Shown: positions 54,044-63,331 of the stretch, piece by piece
Numbering within the stretch: position 1 is the first letter of the stretch
Layout of the letters: each line of letters opens with the position of its first letter
NCBI RefSeq assembly: GCF_900475275.1
Contig: NZ_LS483364.1
Coordinates: 1,116,001 to 1,180,000, forward strand
DNA: 64,000 nucleotides
Direction of reading: 5' to 3'
Source: Streptococcus sanguinis
GTDB lineage: Bacteria > Bacillota > Bacilli > Lactobacillales > Streptococcaceae
Translations under genes and position numbers: made by a program
Notes under the pieces: generated by a model
The model's input: only the letters and a program-made list of their open reading frames with translations
Databases searched by the model: none
Told to the model about the DNA's origin: nothing

Positions 54044-54526
54044 TTACTCCTGATTCTGTTTTAAAAGTTTAATTGCACAATAATGAGGGAAAACATAGTA
54101 AATAACTGTGTCTCCGTGAGTGGCAATATTTTTACCACTAAATATAGCTAGAGCACACCAAGCTACAACAACTGTTAAAAAAATATTATAAAACACTTCT
54201 GCTGCTTCAACATTAAAGTAATTTTTTGTATTTTTAGAATATCTAAAATCAGAAGTGTTTCTTATATAATGGAAATCAAATGTTGTAGAAAAAACTATAA
54301 ACATAAAATATATCCAGTATTCACTAATGCATCCTATTATGTTAATGAAACTTAAAAAATGTACTAGAAAAATATATAGTAGAATATTCAAAAATACTAA
54401 ATACAAGCTTTTTGGTACAGTTCGATTGATTATAGAAAATTTTATCAACAGTTTATCAGCACATCTTTGAAAAAATCTCAATAAAAAATATAAGAGTAAG
54501 TAGAATATAAAGCTAAAAATAAGCAT
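54044..54526 (-). CDS. AT-rich small membrane protein of unknown function
   Basis: A roughly 160-residue protein with about four hydrophobic segments (MLIFSFIFYLLLYFLLRFF at the start; YLVFLNILLYIFLVHFLSF; YWIYFMFIVFSTTF; YNIFLTVVVAWCALAIF). I do not recognise it. The start is uncertain: ATG 54526 has no good ribosome site, while a TTG at about 54541 or 54562 would lengthen it. As AT-rich as its partner and probably co-acquired. First gene of the operon that ends with the DUF915 hydrolase. Confidence 0.55.
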   Translation of the reverse strand: MLIFSFIFYLLLYFLLRFFQRCADKLLIKFSIINRTVPKSLYLVFLNILLYIFLVHFLSFINIIGCISEYWIYFMFIVFSTTFDFHYIRNTSDFRYSKNTKNYFNVEAAEVFYNIFLTVVVAWCALAIFSGKNIATHGDTVIYYVFPHYCAIKLLKQNQE

Positions 54527-54593
54527 ATAATAAACCAAATATACCTTTACAAATAAACACAATTAAAACTAGTAAGAGAATAGTCAAGCCTCA

Positions 54594-56168
54594 CTACTTC
54601 CGCTTCTTCTTGTTTTTCTTCATTTGCTTGGCCATTTTGTTCATGCTGCGGCGCATCAGAAACTCCCCGGCCTTGCCCTTGAGGCCGCCGCCAAACATTT
54701 GGCTCATATCCGGCATGCCGGCTCCTCCTAAGCCTGACATATCTGGCATACCGCCTTGGCCCATCATGCCTTCCAGAGCTGACATGTCGGGGATTCCTCC
54801 GCCACCAGGCATGTTCTTAGGCATATTGTTTGGATTAAGACCCATTTGCTTCATCATCTTGCTCATATCGCCTGACAGAACACCCTGCATCATCTGCTTA
54901 GCTTGATTGAAGTCTTTGATAAATTTATTAACATCGACGAAACTGTTACCTGAACCATTGGCAATCCGACGGCGACGGCTAGGACTCAGCAAGTCAGGAT
55001 TTTCCCGCTCAGCCGGTGTCATAGAGGATACAATGGCACGCTTGCGAGCAATTTCTTTCTCATCAACTTTGATATTCTTGAGGGCAGGATTATTGGCCAT
55101 GCCTGGAATCAGCTTGAGCAAATCCTCCATAGGTCCCATGCCTTGGACTTGATCCAGCTGATCAATAAAATCATTGAAATCAAAGGTGTTTTCCCGCATC
55201 TTTTCAGCCATTTCAAGCGATTTTTTCTCATCGTATTCCTGAGAGGCTTTTTCGATCAGAGTCAGCATGTCCCCCATGCCCAAAATCCGGCTGGACATGC
55301 GGTCTGGGTGGAAGGTTTCGATATCAGTGATCTTTTCACCGGTACCAGTAAATTTAATAGGCTTACCAGTAATCTGACGGACAGACAGGGCTGCACCGCC
55401 ACGGGTATCACCATCAATCTTAGTCAGGATAACCCCGGTCACTTCCAGTTGGCTGTTAAATTCACGAGCGACATTAGCTGCTTCCTGACCAATCATGGCA
55501 TCGACAACCAAGAGGATTTCATTCGGATTAGCCAGCGCTTTGACATCAGACAGCTCCTGCATGAGCTTTTCGTCAATCTGGAGACGCCCAGCCGTATCAA
55601 TCAGGACATAGTCATTGTGGTTGGCTTTTGCCTGATCTAAACCTTGACGGACAATCTCAACAGCTGGAACTTCAGTGCCTAAAGCAAAGACAGGAACATC
55701 AATTTGCTGTCCAAGTGTTTTCAGCTGATCGATAGCCGCCGGACGGTAAATATCCGCCGCAATCATGAGCGGACGAGCATTTTCTTCTTTCTTGAGCTTA
55801 TTAGCAAGCTTACCGGCAAAGGTAGTCTTACCAGCCCCTTGCAGACCAACCATCATGATAATAGTCGGAATTTTTGGTGACTTGATAATCTCAGCAGTAT
55901 CAGAGCCCAGGATAGTTGTCAGCTCTTCGTCAACAATCTTGATGATTTGTTGCGCTGGATTGAGGGTATCGATAACCTCATGGCCGACAGCCCGCTCACG
56001 GACTTTCTTGATAAAGTCTTTGACAACCGGCAGGGCAACATCGGCTTCTAAAAGGGCCAGACGAATCTCTTTGGTTGCTTCCTGAACATCGCTCTCTGAG
56101 ATTTTTCCTTTTCTGCGCAGATTTTTAAAGACGTTCTGCAAACGTTCCGTTAAACTTTCAAATGCCAT
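54594..56168 (-). CDS. ffh: Signal recognition particle protein Ffh
   Basis: A 524-residue SRP54 GTPase that binds signal sequences and 4.5S RNA and targets ribosomes to FtsY. The N domain (1-90) is followed by the G domain with GLQGAGKTTFAGKLA (about 108-122), DTAGR and TKIDGDTRGGAA, and the methionine-rich M domain (about 300-524) ending in a repeated Gly/Met/Pro tail and KKNKKKRK. Longer than E. coli Ffh because of that tail. It follows ylxM, a conserved pair. Confidence 0.97.
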   Translation of the reverse strand: MAFESLTERLQNVFKNLRRKGKISESDVQEATKEIRLALLEADVALPVVKDFIKKVRERAVGHEVIDTLNPAQQIIKIVDEELTTILGSDTAEIIKSPKIPTIIMMVGLQGAGKTTFAGKLANKLKKEENARPLMIAADIYRPAAIDQLKTLGQQIDVPVFALGTEVPAVEIVRQGLDQAKANHNDYVLIDTAGRLQIDEKLMQELSDVKALANPNEILLVVDAMIGQEAANVAREFNSQLEVTGVILTKIDGDTRGGAALSVRQITGKPIKFTGTGEKITDIETFHPDRMSSRILGMGDMLTLIEKASQEYDEKKSLEMAEKMRENTFDFNDFIDQLDQVQGMGPMEDLLKLIPGMANNPALKNIKVDEKEIARKRAIVSSMTPAERENPDLLSPSRRRRIANGSGNSFVDVNKFIKDFNQAKQMMQGVLSGDMSKMMKQMGLNPNNMPKNMPGGGGIPDMSALEGMMGQGGMPDMSGLGGAGMPDMSQMFGGGLKGKAGEFLMRRSMNKMAKQMKKNKKKRK

Positions 56169-56204
56169 ATTTTATTTCTCCTAGTTTCTATGTTTCTATT
56201 TCAA

Positions 56205-56420
56205 TCAATTCGGTGGAAATTTTCCAAAACGTGTTAAACAAGCATATTCCTCAGCAGAGACTTCTTTCATAATCTCATTTGGGTACCCCCAGCAACTGAA
56301 ACCTTCTTGCATTGCCTTAGAAAGATCGTCAGGGGAGATGAGTTGTACCCTGGCAGGAAAAGATTCTTCCAACTCCAACAACCAGCAGGACATTCCCTTG
56401 TAGATAACTTGTTTAGCCAT
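56205..56420 (-). CDS. Small conserved hypothetical protein
   Basis: A 71-residue protein starting MAKQVIYKGMSCWLLEL, with FPARVQLISPDDLSKAM and CWGYPNEIMKEVSAEEYACL. I do not recognise a named family. The start ATG 56420 lies just inside the ylxM stop codon region, so it is coupled to ylxM and sits between ylxM and ffh. No export or membrane features. Confidence 0.6.
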   Translation of the reverse strand: MAKQVIYKGMSCWLLELEESFPARVQLISPDDLSKAMQEGFSCWGYPNEIMKEVSAEEYACLTRFGKFPPN

Positions 56421-56422
56421 AG

Positions 56423-56755
56423 TCACTCTCGGTTGTCAATACCAGACAGAATCCCGATCTGCTCCTGCAGATAGCTGTCGTCAGGGTATTTCTCTGTAAT
56501 CTGGTCAAATATCTGACTTCTGACAATGTAGTCCGAGTACATGTGCAGCTTTTTCTCATAGTCTTCCAGAATCTTCTCCGTCCGCTTGATATTATCATAA
56601 ACGGCCTGACGGCTAACACCAAACTCCTCGGCAATCTCCGCCAGACTGTAATCATCTGCATAGTAGAGCTCGATATAGTTCATCTGCTTGTCAGTCAAAA
56701 GCGCCGCATAAAACTCAAAGAGAGCATTCATTCGGTTTGTTTTTTCAATTTCCAT
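56423..56755 (-). CDS. ylxM: YlxM/UPF0122 helix-turn-helix protein
   Basis: A 110-residue protein with a sigma-factor-like helix-turn-helix ([21 protein letters not shown], about 33-53, in two adjoining parts). YlxM is encoded with ffh in many Firmicutes and in S. mutans it modulates signal recognition particle activity. ATG 56755 (MEIEKTNRM) matches the pneumococcal start. A TATAAT at 56765-56770 is so close that the transcript would have almost no leader. Confidence 0.9.
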   Translation of the reverse strand: MEIEKTNRMNALFEFYAALLTDKQMNYIELYYADDYSLAEIAEEFGVSRQAVYDNIKRTEKILEDYEKKLHMYSDYIVRSQIFDQITEKYPDDSYLQEQIGILSGIDNRE

Positions 56756-56764
56756 AAGAAACAT

Positions 56765-56773
56765 TATACCAGA
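56765..56773 (-). promoter_or_regulatory. Extended -10 of the ylxM-ffh operon
   Basis: TGG-TATAAT on the minus strand (TATAAT complement at 56765-56770), nine bases before the ylxM ATG, predicting a leaderless or nearly leaderless mRNA. Confidence 0.55.
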
Positions 56774-56871
56774 AAAGCATGATAAACTCTAGTCTGACAA
56801 GGGAAATAAACACTCGAAATATGAGATTGCAAAACTACAATCAGCTTTTTCTTCCGAGTAAAAGACAAGTT

Positions 56872-56901
56872 AAAAACCCTTGGTGATAACCAAGAGTTTT
56901 G
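56872..56901 (-). terminator. Terminator after the GntR gene
   Basis: AAAACTCTTGGT-TATC-ACCAAGGGTTTT on the minus strand followed by T residues, seven bases past the stop. Confidence 0.82.
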
Positions 56902-56907
56902 CAATAA

Positions 56908-57606
56908 TTAATTGTTTTCTAAATAAAATTCAAAACGATCGCCGACATACTGGCTTTTTACATATTCAAAAGCTGTACCGTCATCAAAGTAAGAAATCTG
57001 AGTCAGTCCTAAGATAGCATGGCCACGGGGAATATCGAGGTAATTGGCGATTTTTTCCTTAGCCAGCCGAGCATAAATCGTCTGCTGAGACTTGCCAATC
57101 TTATAGCCATGTTCCTGCAAGGTCTGGAAGAAATGACTGGTCACCTCTTCTTTTTTGAAATTCTTAATGAACTTCTCTGGAATTGAAGCCACCTCGTAGA
57201 CCACCGGCAAATCGTCAGCGTAGCGAACCCGCTCCATCCGAATGACATTTTCTGTCTTATGGATGCCTAGCTTTTCCACTTCCTGCTCACTCGGCAGGGT
57301 ACGCCGATAAGAAATGAGCTGACTGGATGGCGTTTTGCCTTGAGCTTTCATGATTTCCGTGAAGCTGGTGGTGCCGCGCATTTTCTCCTGAACGCGTGTG
57401 CTGGCTACAAAGGTTCCACTACCGACCCGACGCTCCAGCACTCCCTCCTCAACCAAGAGTGTAATAGCCTGACGCAGGGTCATACGGCTGACCTTAAAGG
57501 TTTCGGCTAGATCTCGCTCGCTGGGCAGGCGCTCCCCAATCTCCCAAACGGCATCGTCAATATCTTTCTTAATCTGATCATGAATTTTGATATATGCGGG
57601 CAACAT
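56908..57606 (-). CDS. GntR family transcriptional regulator (HutC subfamily)
   Basis: A 232-residue regulator: N-terminal GntR winged helix (about 8-70, LPSERDLAETFKVSRMTLRQ) and a C-terminal UTRA effector domain (about 90-228) with IRMERVRYADDLPVVYEVA. UTRA domains bind small sugars or amines, so it probably controls an uptake or catabolic function elsewhere. It is divergent from guaA, as in S. pneumoniae, and a perfect inverted repeat lies just upstream of it. Confidence 0.88.
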   Translation of the reverse strand: MLPAYIKIHDQIKKDIDDAVWEIGERLPSERDLAETFKVSRMTLRQAITLLVEEGVLERRVGSGTFVASTRVQEKMRGTTSFTEIMKAQGKTPSSQLISYRRTLPSEQEVEKLGIHKTENVIRMERVRYADDLPVVYEVASIPEKFIKNFKKEEVTSHFFQTLQEHGYKIGKSQQTIYARLAKEKIANYLDIPRGHAILGLTQISYFDDGTAFEYVKSQYVGDRFEFYLENN

Positions 57607-57623
57607 GTTGACTCTTCTTTCTT

Positions 57624-57655
57624 ATTTGGTACCTTCCTTTATTTTAGTACCAAAT
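57624..57655. promoter_or_regulatory. Inverted-repeat operator candidate for the GntR regulator
   Basis: ATTTGGTAC (57624-57632) and GTACCAAAT (57647-57655) form perfect nine-base arms with a 14-base spacer, starting 18 bases upstream of the regulator's start codon. Autoregulation by a dimer is the simplest reading. The half-site differs from the usual GntR GTNTAGAC motif. Confidence 0.6.
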
Positions 57656-57778
57656 ACTTCAAATGTCAAACTAAATGATAAGTATTAGCTCTCAAATGCT
57701 TGCTTTTCTCACGATTCTAGCTGTTTAGCCAAATAAAGACTCATATTCGCTTTTTCATCACTCTTGCTCCTTATTACC

Positions 57779-57807
57779 TTGGAAAAATTCCTTTTTTGTG
57801 ATAAAAT
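57779..57807 (+). promoter_or_regulatory. guaA promoter
   Basis: TTGGAA (57779-57784), 17-base spacer, TAAAAT (57802-57807). The leader is about 30 bases, with AAGAAAGGGA before ATG 57845. No guanine riboswitch was seen. Confidence 0.7.
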
Positions 57808-57844
57808 GAGGGGAAAAGATTACTTCTTTTAAGAAAGGGAACAG

Positions 57845-59407
57845 ATGACAACTAGAACTGAATTGCAAGATGTCGAAAAGATCATCGTGCTTGATTACGG
57901 CAGCCAGTACAACCAGCTGATTTCACGCCGCATTCGTGAAATCGGTGTTTTTTCTGAGCTCAAGAGCCACAAGATTACTGCAGACGAGGTCCGTGCTATC
58001 CAGCCTGTCGGGATTATCCTTTCCGGTGGTCCGAATTCTGTATATGAAGACGGCTCCTTTGATATTGATCCGGAAATTTTTGAGTTGGGAATCCCGATTT
58101 TGGGAATCTGCTATGGTATGCAGCTGTTGACTCACAAGCTGGGCGGCAAGGTTGTCCCTGCTGGTCATGCTGGAAATCGTGAATATGGTCAGTCGACTCT
58201 GTCACATACTGCTAACTCCAGCCTTTTCAACGGAACACCTGAAAGCCAGCTAGTTCTTATGAGCCATGGAGATGCAGTAACAGAAATTCCTGCTGACTTT
58301 GTCCGTACTGGTACTTCTGCTGACTGTCCTTTTGCAGCAATTGAAAATCCTGCTAAGAAAATCTACGGCATTCAGTTCCACCCTGAGGTTCGTCACTCAG
58401 AGTTCGGTTATGATATTCTTCGTAACTTTGCTCTTAATATTTGTGGAGCTAAAGGCGACTGGTCTATGGATAACTTCATTGACATGGAAATTCAAAAAAT
58501 CCGCCAAACCGTTGGTGACAAGAAGGTGCTGTTGGGACTTTCTGGTGGTGTAGACTCTTCTGTCGTCGGTGTTCTCTTACAGAAAGCAATCGGTGATCAA
58601 CTAATCTGTATCTTTGTGGATCATGGTCTTTTACGTAAAGGCGAAGCTGATCAGGTCATGGATATGCTGGGCGGCAAATTTGGTTTGAATATCATTAAGG
58701 CAGATGCTGCTAAACGATTCCTTGATAAACTAGCCGGTGTCTCAGATCCAGAGCAAAAACGTAAAATCATTGGAAACGAGTTTGTCTATGTCTTTGACGA
58801 CGAAGCCAGCAAACTAAAAGATGTAAAATTCTTGGCTCAAGGAACTCTCTATACAGACGTTATCGAATCTGGTACCGACACTGCTCAGACTATCAAGTCT
58901 CACCATAACGTTGGTGGTCTGCCAGAAGACATGCAGTTTGAGCTGATTGAGCCACTGAACACGCTCTATAAGGATGAAGTGCGTGCTTTGGGTACCGAGC
59001 TTGGTATGCCTGATGAAATTGTCTGGCGCCAGCCATTCCCAGGACCAGGACTTGCTATTCGCGTTATGGGAGAAATCACTGAGGAAAAATTGGAAACTGT
59101 CCGCGAATCTGATGCTATTCTCCGCGAAGAAATCGCCAAAGCTGGTCTTGACCGCGACATCTGGCAATACTTTACTGTTAATACTGGAGTCCGTTCTGTT
59201 GGTGTCATGGGTGACGGCCGGACTTACGACTACACAATTGCGATTCGCGCTATCACTTCTATTGATGGCATGACAGCTGACTTTGCCAAGATTCCTTGGG
59301 ATGTTCTGCAAAAAATCTCTGTTCGTATCGTCAACGAGGTGGATCACGTCAACCGCATCGTCTACGATATCACTAGCAAACCACCTGCAACTGTTGAGTG
59401 GGAGTAA
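57845..59407 (+). CDS. guaA: GMP synthase (glutamine-hydrolysing)
   Basis: A 520-residue GMP synthetase converting XMP to GMP with glutamine and ATP. The class I amidotransferase domain (about 10-200) has nucleophile C89 in GICYGMQLL and FHPEV later; the ATP-pyrophosphatase loop is LSGGVDSSV (about 229-237), and the dimerisation domain ends in PPATVEWE. Full length. It is the main plus-strand exception in the right part of the window and has its own promoter and tandem terminators. Confidence 0.97.
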   Translation: MTTRTELQDVEKIIVLDYGSQYNQLISRRIREIGVFSELKSHKITADEVRAIQPVGIILSGGPNSVYEDGSFDIDPEIFELGIPILGICYGMQLLTHKLGGKVVPAGHAGNREYGQSTLSHTANSSLFNGTPESQLVLMSHGDAVTEIPADFVRTGTSADCPFAAIENPAKKIYGIQFHPEVRHSEFGYDILRNFALNICGAKGDWSMDNFIDMEIQKIRQTVGDKKVLLGLSGGVDSSVVGVLLQKAIGDQLICIFVDHGLLRKGEADQVMDMLGGKFGLNIIKADAAKRFLDKLAGVSDPEQKRKIIGNEFVYVFDDEASKLKDVKFLAQGTLYTDVIESGTDTAQTIKSHHNVGGLPEDMQFELIEPLNTLYKDEVRALGTELGMPDEIVWRQPFPGPGLAIRVMGEITEEKLETVRESDAILREEIAKAGLDRDIWQYFTVNTGVRSVGVMGDGRTYDYTIAIRAITSIDGMTADFAKIPWDVLQKISVRIVNEVDHVNRIVYDITSKPPATVEWE

Positions 59408-59427
59408 CAAGTAAATCATATTTAAAA

Positions 59428-59461
59428 AATCCTCCACCGGAAGACTTCTGATGGAGGATTT
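59428..59461 (+). terminator. Terminator after guaA
   Basis: AATCCTCCA...TGGAGGATT stem 20 bases after the guaA stop; short T tail. Confidence 0.65.
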
Positions 59462-59477
59462 AACGCATAAAAAAACA

Positions 59478-59512
59478 AACAAGGCTGGGACATTTTAGTC
59501 CCAGCCTTGTTT
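59478..59512. terminator. Bidirectional terminator between guaA and the DUF1002 gene
   Basis: AACAAGGCTGGGAC-ATTTTA-GTCCCAGCCTTGTT, a 14-pair perfect GC-rich hairpin with A and T tracts on either side, between convergent genes. Confidence 0.92.
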
Positions 59513-59527
59513 TATATAGTCTTGAAA

Positions 59528-60508
59528 TTAACCGCCAAATAATCCTTTAAAGAAGTTGACAATGGCATTCCAGATATTAGAAAAGAAATTACCGCCTTCT
59601 TGAAGGAGGCCGTTTGCATCAAAGTTGAGGTTAATATTGTTAAAAGTATCCCCTGCCTTTGAAACAATGCTGTCTTTCAAGTCACTAAGTGTCTTTGTAA
59701 AGTCAGAATCTGTAATGACTCCACTGTTTGAAAGATTGATAGCGAAATTCACGATGAGGTTGATTTGGTCACTGGTCACTGACTGAGTTAGACCGTAGTT
59801 TTTCAAGGTTTCTTCAACAATCTTACGAACATCATCTGCTGTCAGATTGCTGTTGTTCTTCTTAGCATTGGCAATAGCCGCTTTGATATCAGCCAAGGCT
59901 ACGTTGAGCTTGTCTGCGTCATAGCCTTCCTTACCTGTATTTTCAGCATTGATGCCAGAAAGGGCAGCCAGTTCTTCCTGTGCTAGATTTTTATTTTCCT
60001 GAGGAATGGTCGCGCCATTATCCTCTAGAGAGTAGTAAATCCCTGCCAAGGCGCTCTCACCTGTTACCGGAATTGGTGCTGCAACGGTAATCTGCGCGTG
60101 CTGAACACCCAGAGTAACAGCTGCATTGCGATACATATCTTCTGTAACCTTAGTGATGTTTTGCGGAGTGACAATTTTGACCTCTAATGGCTTGTTGCCG
60201 CCTAACTTCTGGATTTTTACAGAAGAATAAAGCTGCAGACTAGGGTCGTTGGCAACATCCATGATTTTAGAGTAGACTTCCGGTGTCATGGTCTTAAGTG
60301 GCTTGCTGTCACTAGATGAATTGTAGCCTAGCATTTGCAAGGTCTGCTGTTTTTGGCTTTCATCCAAGGAATAACCCAGCACATACTCTGGCTGCACGTA
60401 AGTCTCATCAATGACTTTCTGAACATTTGAATTGGCAGCTGCGGTCGATACAGTAAACAGAGTAGCCAGCAAGGCTCCTGCTGTCATTAAAGTTTTTTTG
60501 AATTTCAT
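59528..60508 (-). CDS. Secreted DUF1002 family protein
   Basis: A 326-residue exported protein with a Sec signal peptide (FKKTLMTAGALLATLFTVSTAAA, shown in part; cleavage likely after AAA, about residue 25). Most of the body matches DUF1002, a Firmicute secreted family of unknown role, with VTLGVQHAQITVAAPIPVTG in two adjoining pieces. The C-terminus is a hydrophobic, tryptophan-containing amphipathic tail (WNAIVNFFKGLFGG) that could bind membrane. ATG 60508 has GAGG upstream; the longer frame is rejected because it precedes that site. The 240-base upstream gap has only a possible promoter and the terminator of no other gene on this side. Confidence 0.8.
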   Translation of the reverse strand: MKFKKTLMTAGALLATLFTVSTAAANSNVQKVIDETYVQPEYVLGYSLDESQKQQTLQMLGYNSSSDSKPLKTMTPEVYSKIMDVANDPSLQLYSSVKIQKLGGNKPLEVKIVTPQNITKVTEDMYRNAAVTLGVQHAQITVAAPIPVTGESALAGIYYSLEDNGATIPQENKNLAQEELAALSGINAENTGKEGYDADKLNVALADIKAAIANAKKNNSNLTADDVRKIVEETLKNYGLTQSVTSDQINLIVNFAINLSNSGVITDSDFTKTLSDLKDSIVSKAGDTFNNINLNFDANGLLQEGGNFFSNIWNAIVNFFKGLFGG

Positions 60509-60742
60509 ATTTTTTCCTCTTTTCCCCTCGCTATAGTTTCCCAAATTCTATAGCTGTTTTATACAGTAAACTTTCTATCTGACTGCCTCTAATTTCTGTT
60601 TCTTGAGCTTGTGATTTTCGCTCCTTTTGATGTTTAGAGTGCTTCAGTTAAGTTGCTGCAATGATGGAGTTATTATTATCTCATCCATTGAGGGCTTGAG
60701 ATAATAGATACATTTTACAACATTTCTCAAAGAAGTTCAAAG

Positions 60743-60777
60743 AAAAAACAGTCACTGGATTTGCTTGCCAGTAACTG
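60743..60777 (-). terminator. Terminator after the second DUF915 hydrolase
   Basis: CAGTTACTGG...CCAGTGACTG on the minus strand followed by six T residues, directly after the stop at 60785. Confidence 0.85.
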
Positions 60778-60784
60778 CTCTTTT

Positions 60785-61639
60785 CTACTTTTTCCAAAGG
60801 AAGTCAATCAGTAATTCGTCTACTTCTGGATTCTCATGCAATTGGCTGTGCTGAGCCAACTGGCCTGTAATTTTCTTTTCCTGGTAAGATTTAGCATTCT
60901 CAACTAGGAGATATTTGAGGCTGCGGGAAGAGGTATTGAGTACGGAGCCATCGGATTCATTTTTGAAATCGCCGTAGATATTAAGAACATCAACCTGCTC
61001 TTGTGGATATACTTCTCGTAATCCCAGTAGTTTTTGATAAGTCTGGCTCATAGTACTAGGCTGGCCAGTTTGGTCGTCTAGGATACTCAAATCTTCAGGC
61101 AAGTCTCTTCCTTCTAGACCATTAACATGGTTGGCAATATTGACCTGCTTTTGCAGCTCGGGCAGCTTTTCATCCTGGCCGTTCTCCAGCATATAAAAGA
61201 GGATGGACATATTTCCCATCGAATGACCTACCAGATTCATCTTATCAAAGCCATAAGTTTCTTGTAGCTTGCGAATCACAGCTGCTGCATATTTGCCGTC
61301 TTGAGCATAATCGGCATTGCGGTTATCTTCATAGTTTACCTTAATAATGGGATTGATAGCACCTTTCGGTATCTCTCCTAATAAGCTTACTTGCTCATTT
61401 TTACTGACATTTGCCGTGATAATTGTCTGAGTGACTCCAGCTTTTTTGGCTGCCTCTGTCATATGGTTTTCAGCATTAGAGCTGGATCCAAAACCGTGGA
61501 AAAACAAGGTCGGCGTTGTTGACTGCACATATTGTTTTGTATTGAGACTAGTAGCTTCTTTATGGTTGTAAAAAGCTGTTAGACCGGCAATTGTCACCAA
61601 AACCAGAATGAGGAGCTTAAAACCAAGTTTCTTGTTCAT
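60785..61639 (-). CDS. DUF915 alpha/beta hydrolase, membrane-anchored or secreted
   Basis: A 284-residue DUF915 hydrolase with an N-terminal membrane segment (about 6-24, LGFKLLILVLVTIAGL), oxyanion-side TLFFHGFGSSSNA (about 44-56), nucleophile S140 in LVGHSMGNMS, acid near SDGSVLN and histidine in LAQHSQLHE. It therefore acts outside the membrane, unlike its paralogue at 52177-52962. Promoter TTGTAA and TATAAT lie upstream. Single-gene transcript with its own terminator. Confidence 0.85.
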   Translation of the reverse strand: MNKKLGFKLLILVLVTIAGLTAFYNHKEATSLNTKQYVQSTTPTLFFHGFGSSSNAENHMTEAAKKAGVTQTIITANVSKNEQVSLLGEIPKGAINPIIKVNYEDNRNADYAQDGKYAAAVIRKLQETYGFDKMNLVGHSMGNMSILFYMLENGQDEKLPELQKQVNIANHVNGLEGRDLPEDLSILDDQTGQPSTMSQTYQKLLGLREVYPQEQVDVLNIYGDFKNESDGSVLNTSSRSLKYLLVENAKSYQEKKITGQLAQHSQLHENPEVDELLIDFLWKK

Positions 61640-61670
61640 TTTTCATTCCTTTTTATGATAGATGTACAAA

Positions 61671-61699
61671 ATTATATCATGTATCCATCGTGGTTACAA
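61671..61699 (-). promoter_or_regulatory. Promoter of the second DUF915 gene
   Basis: Minus strand TTGTAA (61694-61699), 17-base spacer, TGA-TATAAT (TATAAT 61671-61676). Extended -10 and near-consensus hexamers. Confidence 0.7.
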
Positions 61700-61727
61700 A
61701 TATCTGGATTATTACTTCACCATCAAA

Positions 61728-61757
61728 AAAGAAAGAAGCTTAACCACTTCTTTCTAA
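61728..61757 (-). terminator. Terminator overlapping the pvaA stop
   Basis: AGAAAGAAG...CTTCTTTCT on the minus strand followed by TTTTT; its first arm includes the end of the gene. Confidence 0.8.
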
Positions 61758-62356
61758 AACCATTTTAAGAGACGCATGATGTGCATATTCATCTTGACCT
61801 GACGGGAATAATAATAATTACCGCCGTTGATATAGAGCTCTGGGCCGTGGAAAATAGAAATAAAGTTATAGTAGCCGTAGGTCTTGCCAGTTACATTTCC
61901 TAAGCTTGGCGCTACTACATCTTTTGAATATTTCTTAGCCAGCTCCAGCGTATTTTCGCCACCGTTTTTAGCGACGTAGTCGATATAGGCCTGACCGAAA
62001 TTATAGGCTTGTACTGCTGTCCAAACATCTACCTTTTTCTCGCTGGCTAACTCTAGGTTATCAGACAGGGTCTGGACGCCCTGGCGAATACTTTCTTTGT
62101 TGTCCGTGATGGCATTGGTCTGACCAGTCGCGCTTTCACTGGACTGCATGACATCAGTGTCTTTTCCCTTGGTCTCTGTATAAATCATGGCCAGTACCAA
62201 TTCTTCATTGGCCGCTGTATCCTGCTCGTCCAGCACTTCTCTGACTAAGCTCTGATACTTCATGACCTGCTTGACATCATGATGAACCTGATAAATCTTG
62301 TAGCAGGCAAAGAGCACGAAAAGGACTAAAATCAGTCTTCTTAGAAATTTAAACAT
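61754..62356 (-). CDS. pvaA: PvaA-like lysozyme-family protein
   Basis: A 200-residue protein with an N-terminal membrane anchor (about 5-21, [17 protein letters not shown]) and a lysozyme-like/SLT catalytic domain (about 50-195): glutamate in [19 protein letters not shown] (adjoining pieces), [12 protein letters not shown] and YGYYNF. It resembles the pneumococcal vaccine antigen A, a surface muralytic protein. It begins at the stop of the nucleoid-protein gene, third in glyA-yejK-pvaA, as in S. pneumoniae. Confidence 0.88.
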   Translation of the reverse strand: MFKFLRRLILVLFVLFACYKIYQVHHDVKQVMKYQSLVREVLDEQDTAANEELVLAMIYTETKGKDTDVMQSSESATGQTNAITDNKESIRQGVQTLSDNLELASEKKVDVWTAVQAYNFGQAYIDYVAKNGGENTLELAKKYSKDVVAPSLGNVTGKTYGYYNFISIFHGPELYINGGNYYYSRQVKMNMHIMRLLKWF

Positions 62357-63330
62357 TATTTATTTTGGATATCCTCGATGTTCTTAATCAAAATAGAATA
62401 GGTCCCGTTGTCGTTCTGTATAAATTCTACAGACTCTGCGTCCTGATAGACATTATTAGGAACGATGAGCTCAATTCCATTTGAAAGGGAGAGTTTCTGA
62501 TTTTCGAACTTCTTCTTCTGGCGGCTGCTGTCAATCTCATCAAACTTGACTGGCTCAGGAATAGATTCCTTGACTTGGTCAATAAAGGTAAGTCGGGCAG
62601 TCAGATTGCTATCAAAAAGATCATCGGCCAGTTTCTCAGGCGACAGTTCGTCATTTTCTTCCAGATTTTTGAAAATACTGGATTTGACCTTGGATTGGAA
62701 CTGAAAATCGTCTTTGTTAAAACTTTCAGCAACTTTTTGAGCAGTCTTTTCAAGTGCTTTGATTGATTTCTTGGCTGAGATTGTCGGATTGACCTGCAAG
62801 AGATTGTCTGACATATAATTGAGAAAGGCACCGTTATACTTGATGCGCTTTTCAATCAGATGGTACTTGCGAGATTTGAGATTGATGACCAAAGCCTCGT
62901 CTGCCCCCGTACCAAAGCCAGGCAGATTGTTCTGCGTCAGTTTGATGGGATTGTCAACCTCACCACCTGAGTGAGTAAGTGTTTCCCGCAGAGCAATCCG
63001 CAGAAAAGCAAAGTGCTCCACACCTTCTTTGTCAAACTGGACAAAAATCAGATCGTTGGTTTTCTGGTTTTCACTGACAGAAAACTCCTCCTGCCAGAGC
63101 TTGGCCACTGTCACTGATGTTTCCAATAGGTCGTCTGAAAGCTGGGCTAAAAAGACGTTTTCAGGATCGAAAACACCTGTTTTAGCATCGTCAGAATAAA
63201 CCCTCTCAATCTTCTTGCGCAGGTATTCTTCAATCTTAGGAGTAATGTTGAGAAACTTATCTGCCAGCAGCAGTTCGGTATCAGCTGGGCTGAATTGATG
63301 AATAATTGCTTTTTTTACGTAAATATCCAT
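62356..63330 (-). CDS. Nucleoid-associated protein (YejK/NdpA family)
   Basis: A 324-residue protein of the 37-kDa nucleoid-associated family (NdpA/YejK). Seen: [20 protein letters not shown] (in part, about 8-27), [15 protein letters not shown] and the central [26 protein letters not shown] in pieces. It is cytosolic; no transmembrane part. It lies one base after glyA and overlaps the pvaA start, so the three genes are an operon. The precise role of the family in streptococci is unknown. Confidence 0.85.
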   Translation of the reverse strand: MDIYVKKAIIHQFSPADTELLLADKFLNITPKIEEYLRKKIERVYSDDAKTGVFDPENVFLAQLSDDLLETSVTVAKLWQEEFSVSENQKTNDLIFVQFDKEGVEHFAFLRIALRETLTHSGGEVDNPIKLTQNNLPGFGTGADEALVINLKSRKYHLIEKRIKYNGAFLNYMSDNLLQVNPTISAKKSIKALEKTAQKVAESFNKDDFQFQSKVKSSIFKNLEENDELSPEKLADDLFDSNLTARLTFIDQVKESIPEPVKFDEIDSSRQKKKFENQKLSLSNGIELIVPNNVYQDAESVEFIQNDNGTYSILIKNIEDIQNK

Positions 63331-63331
63331 C

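Noticed and set aside
57630..57844. Guanine riboswitch before guaA
   Set aside because: The conserved purine riboswitch loops are missing and the predicted leader is only about 30 bases.
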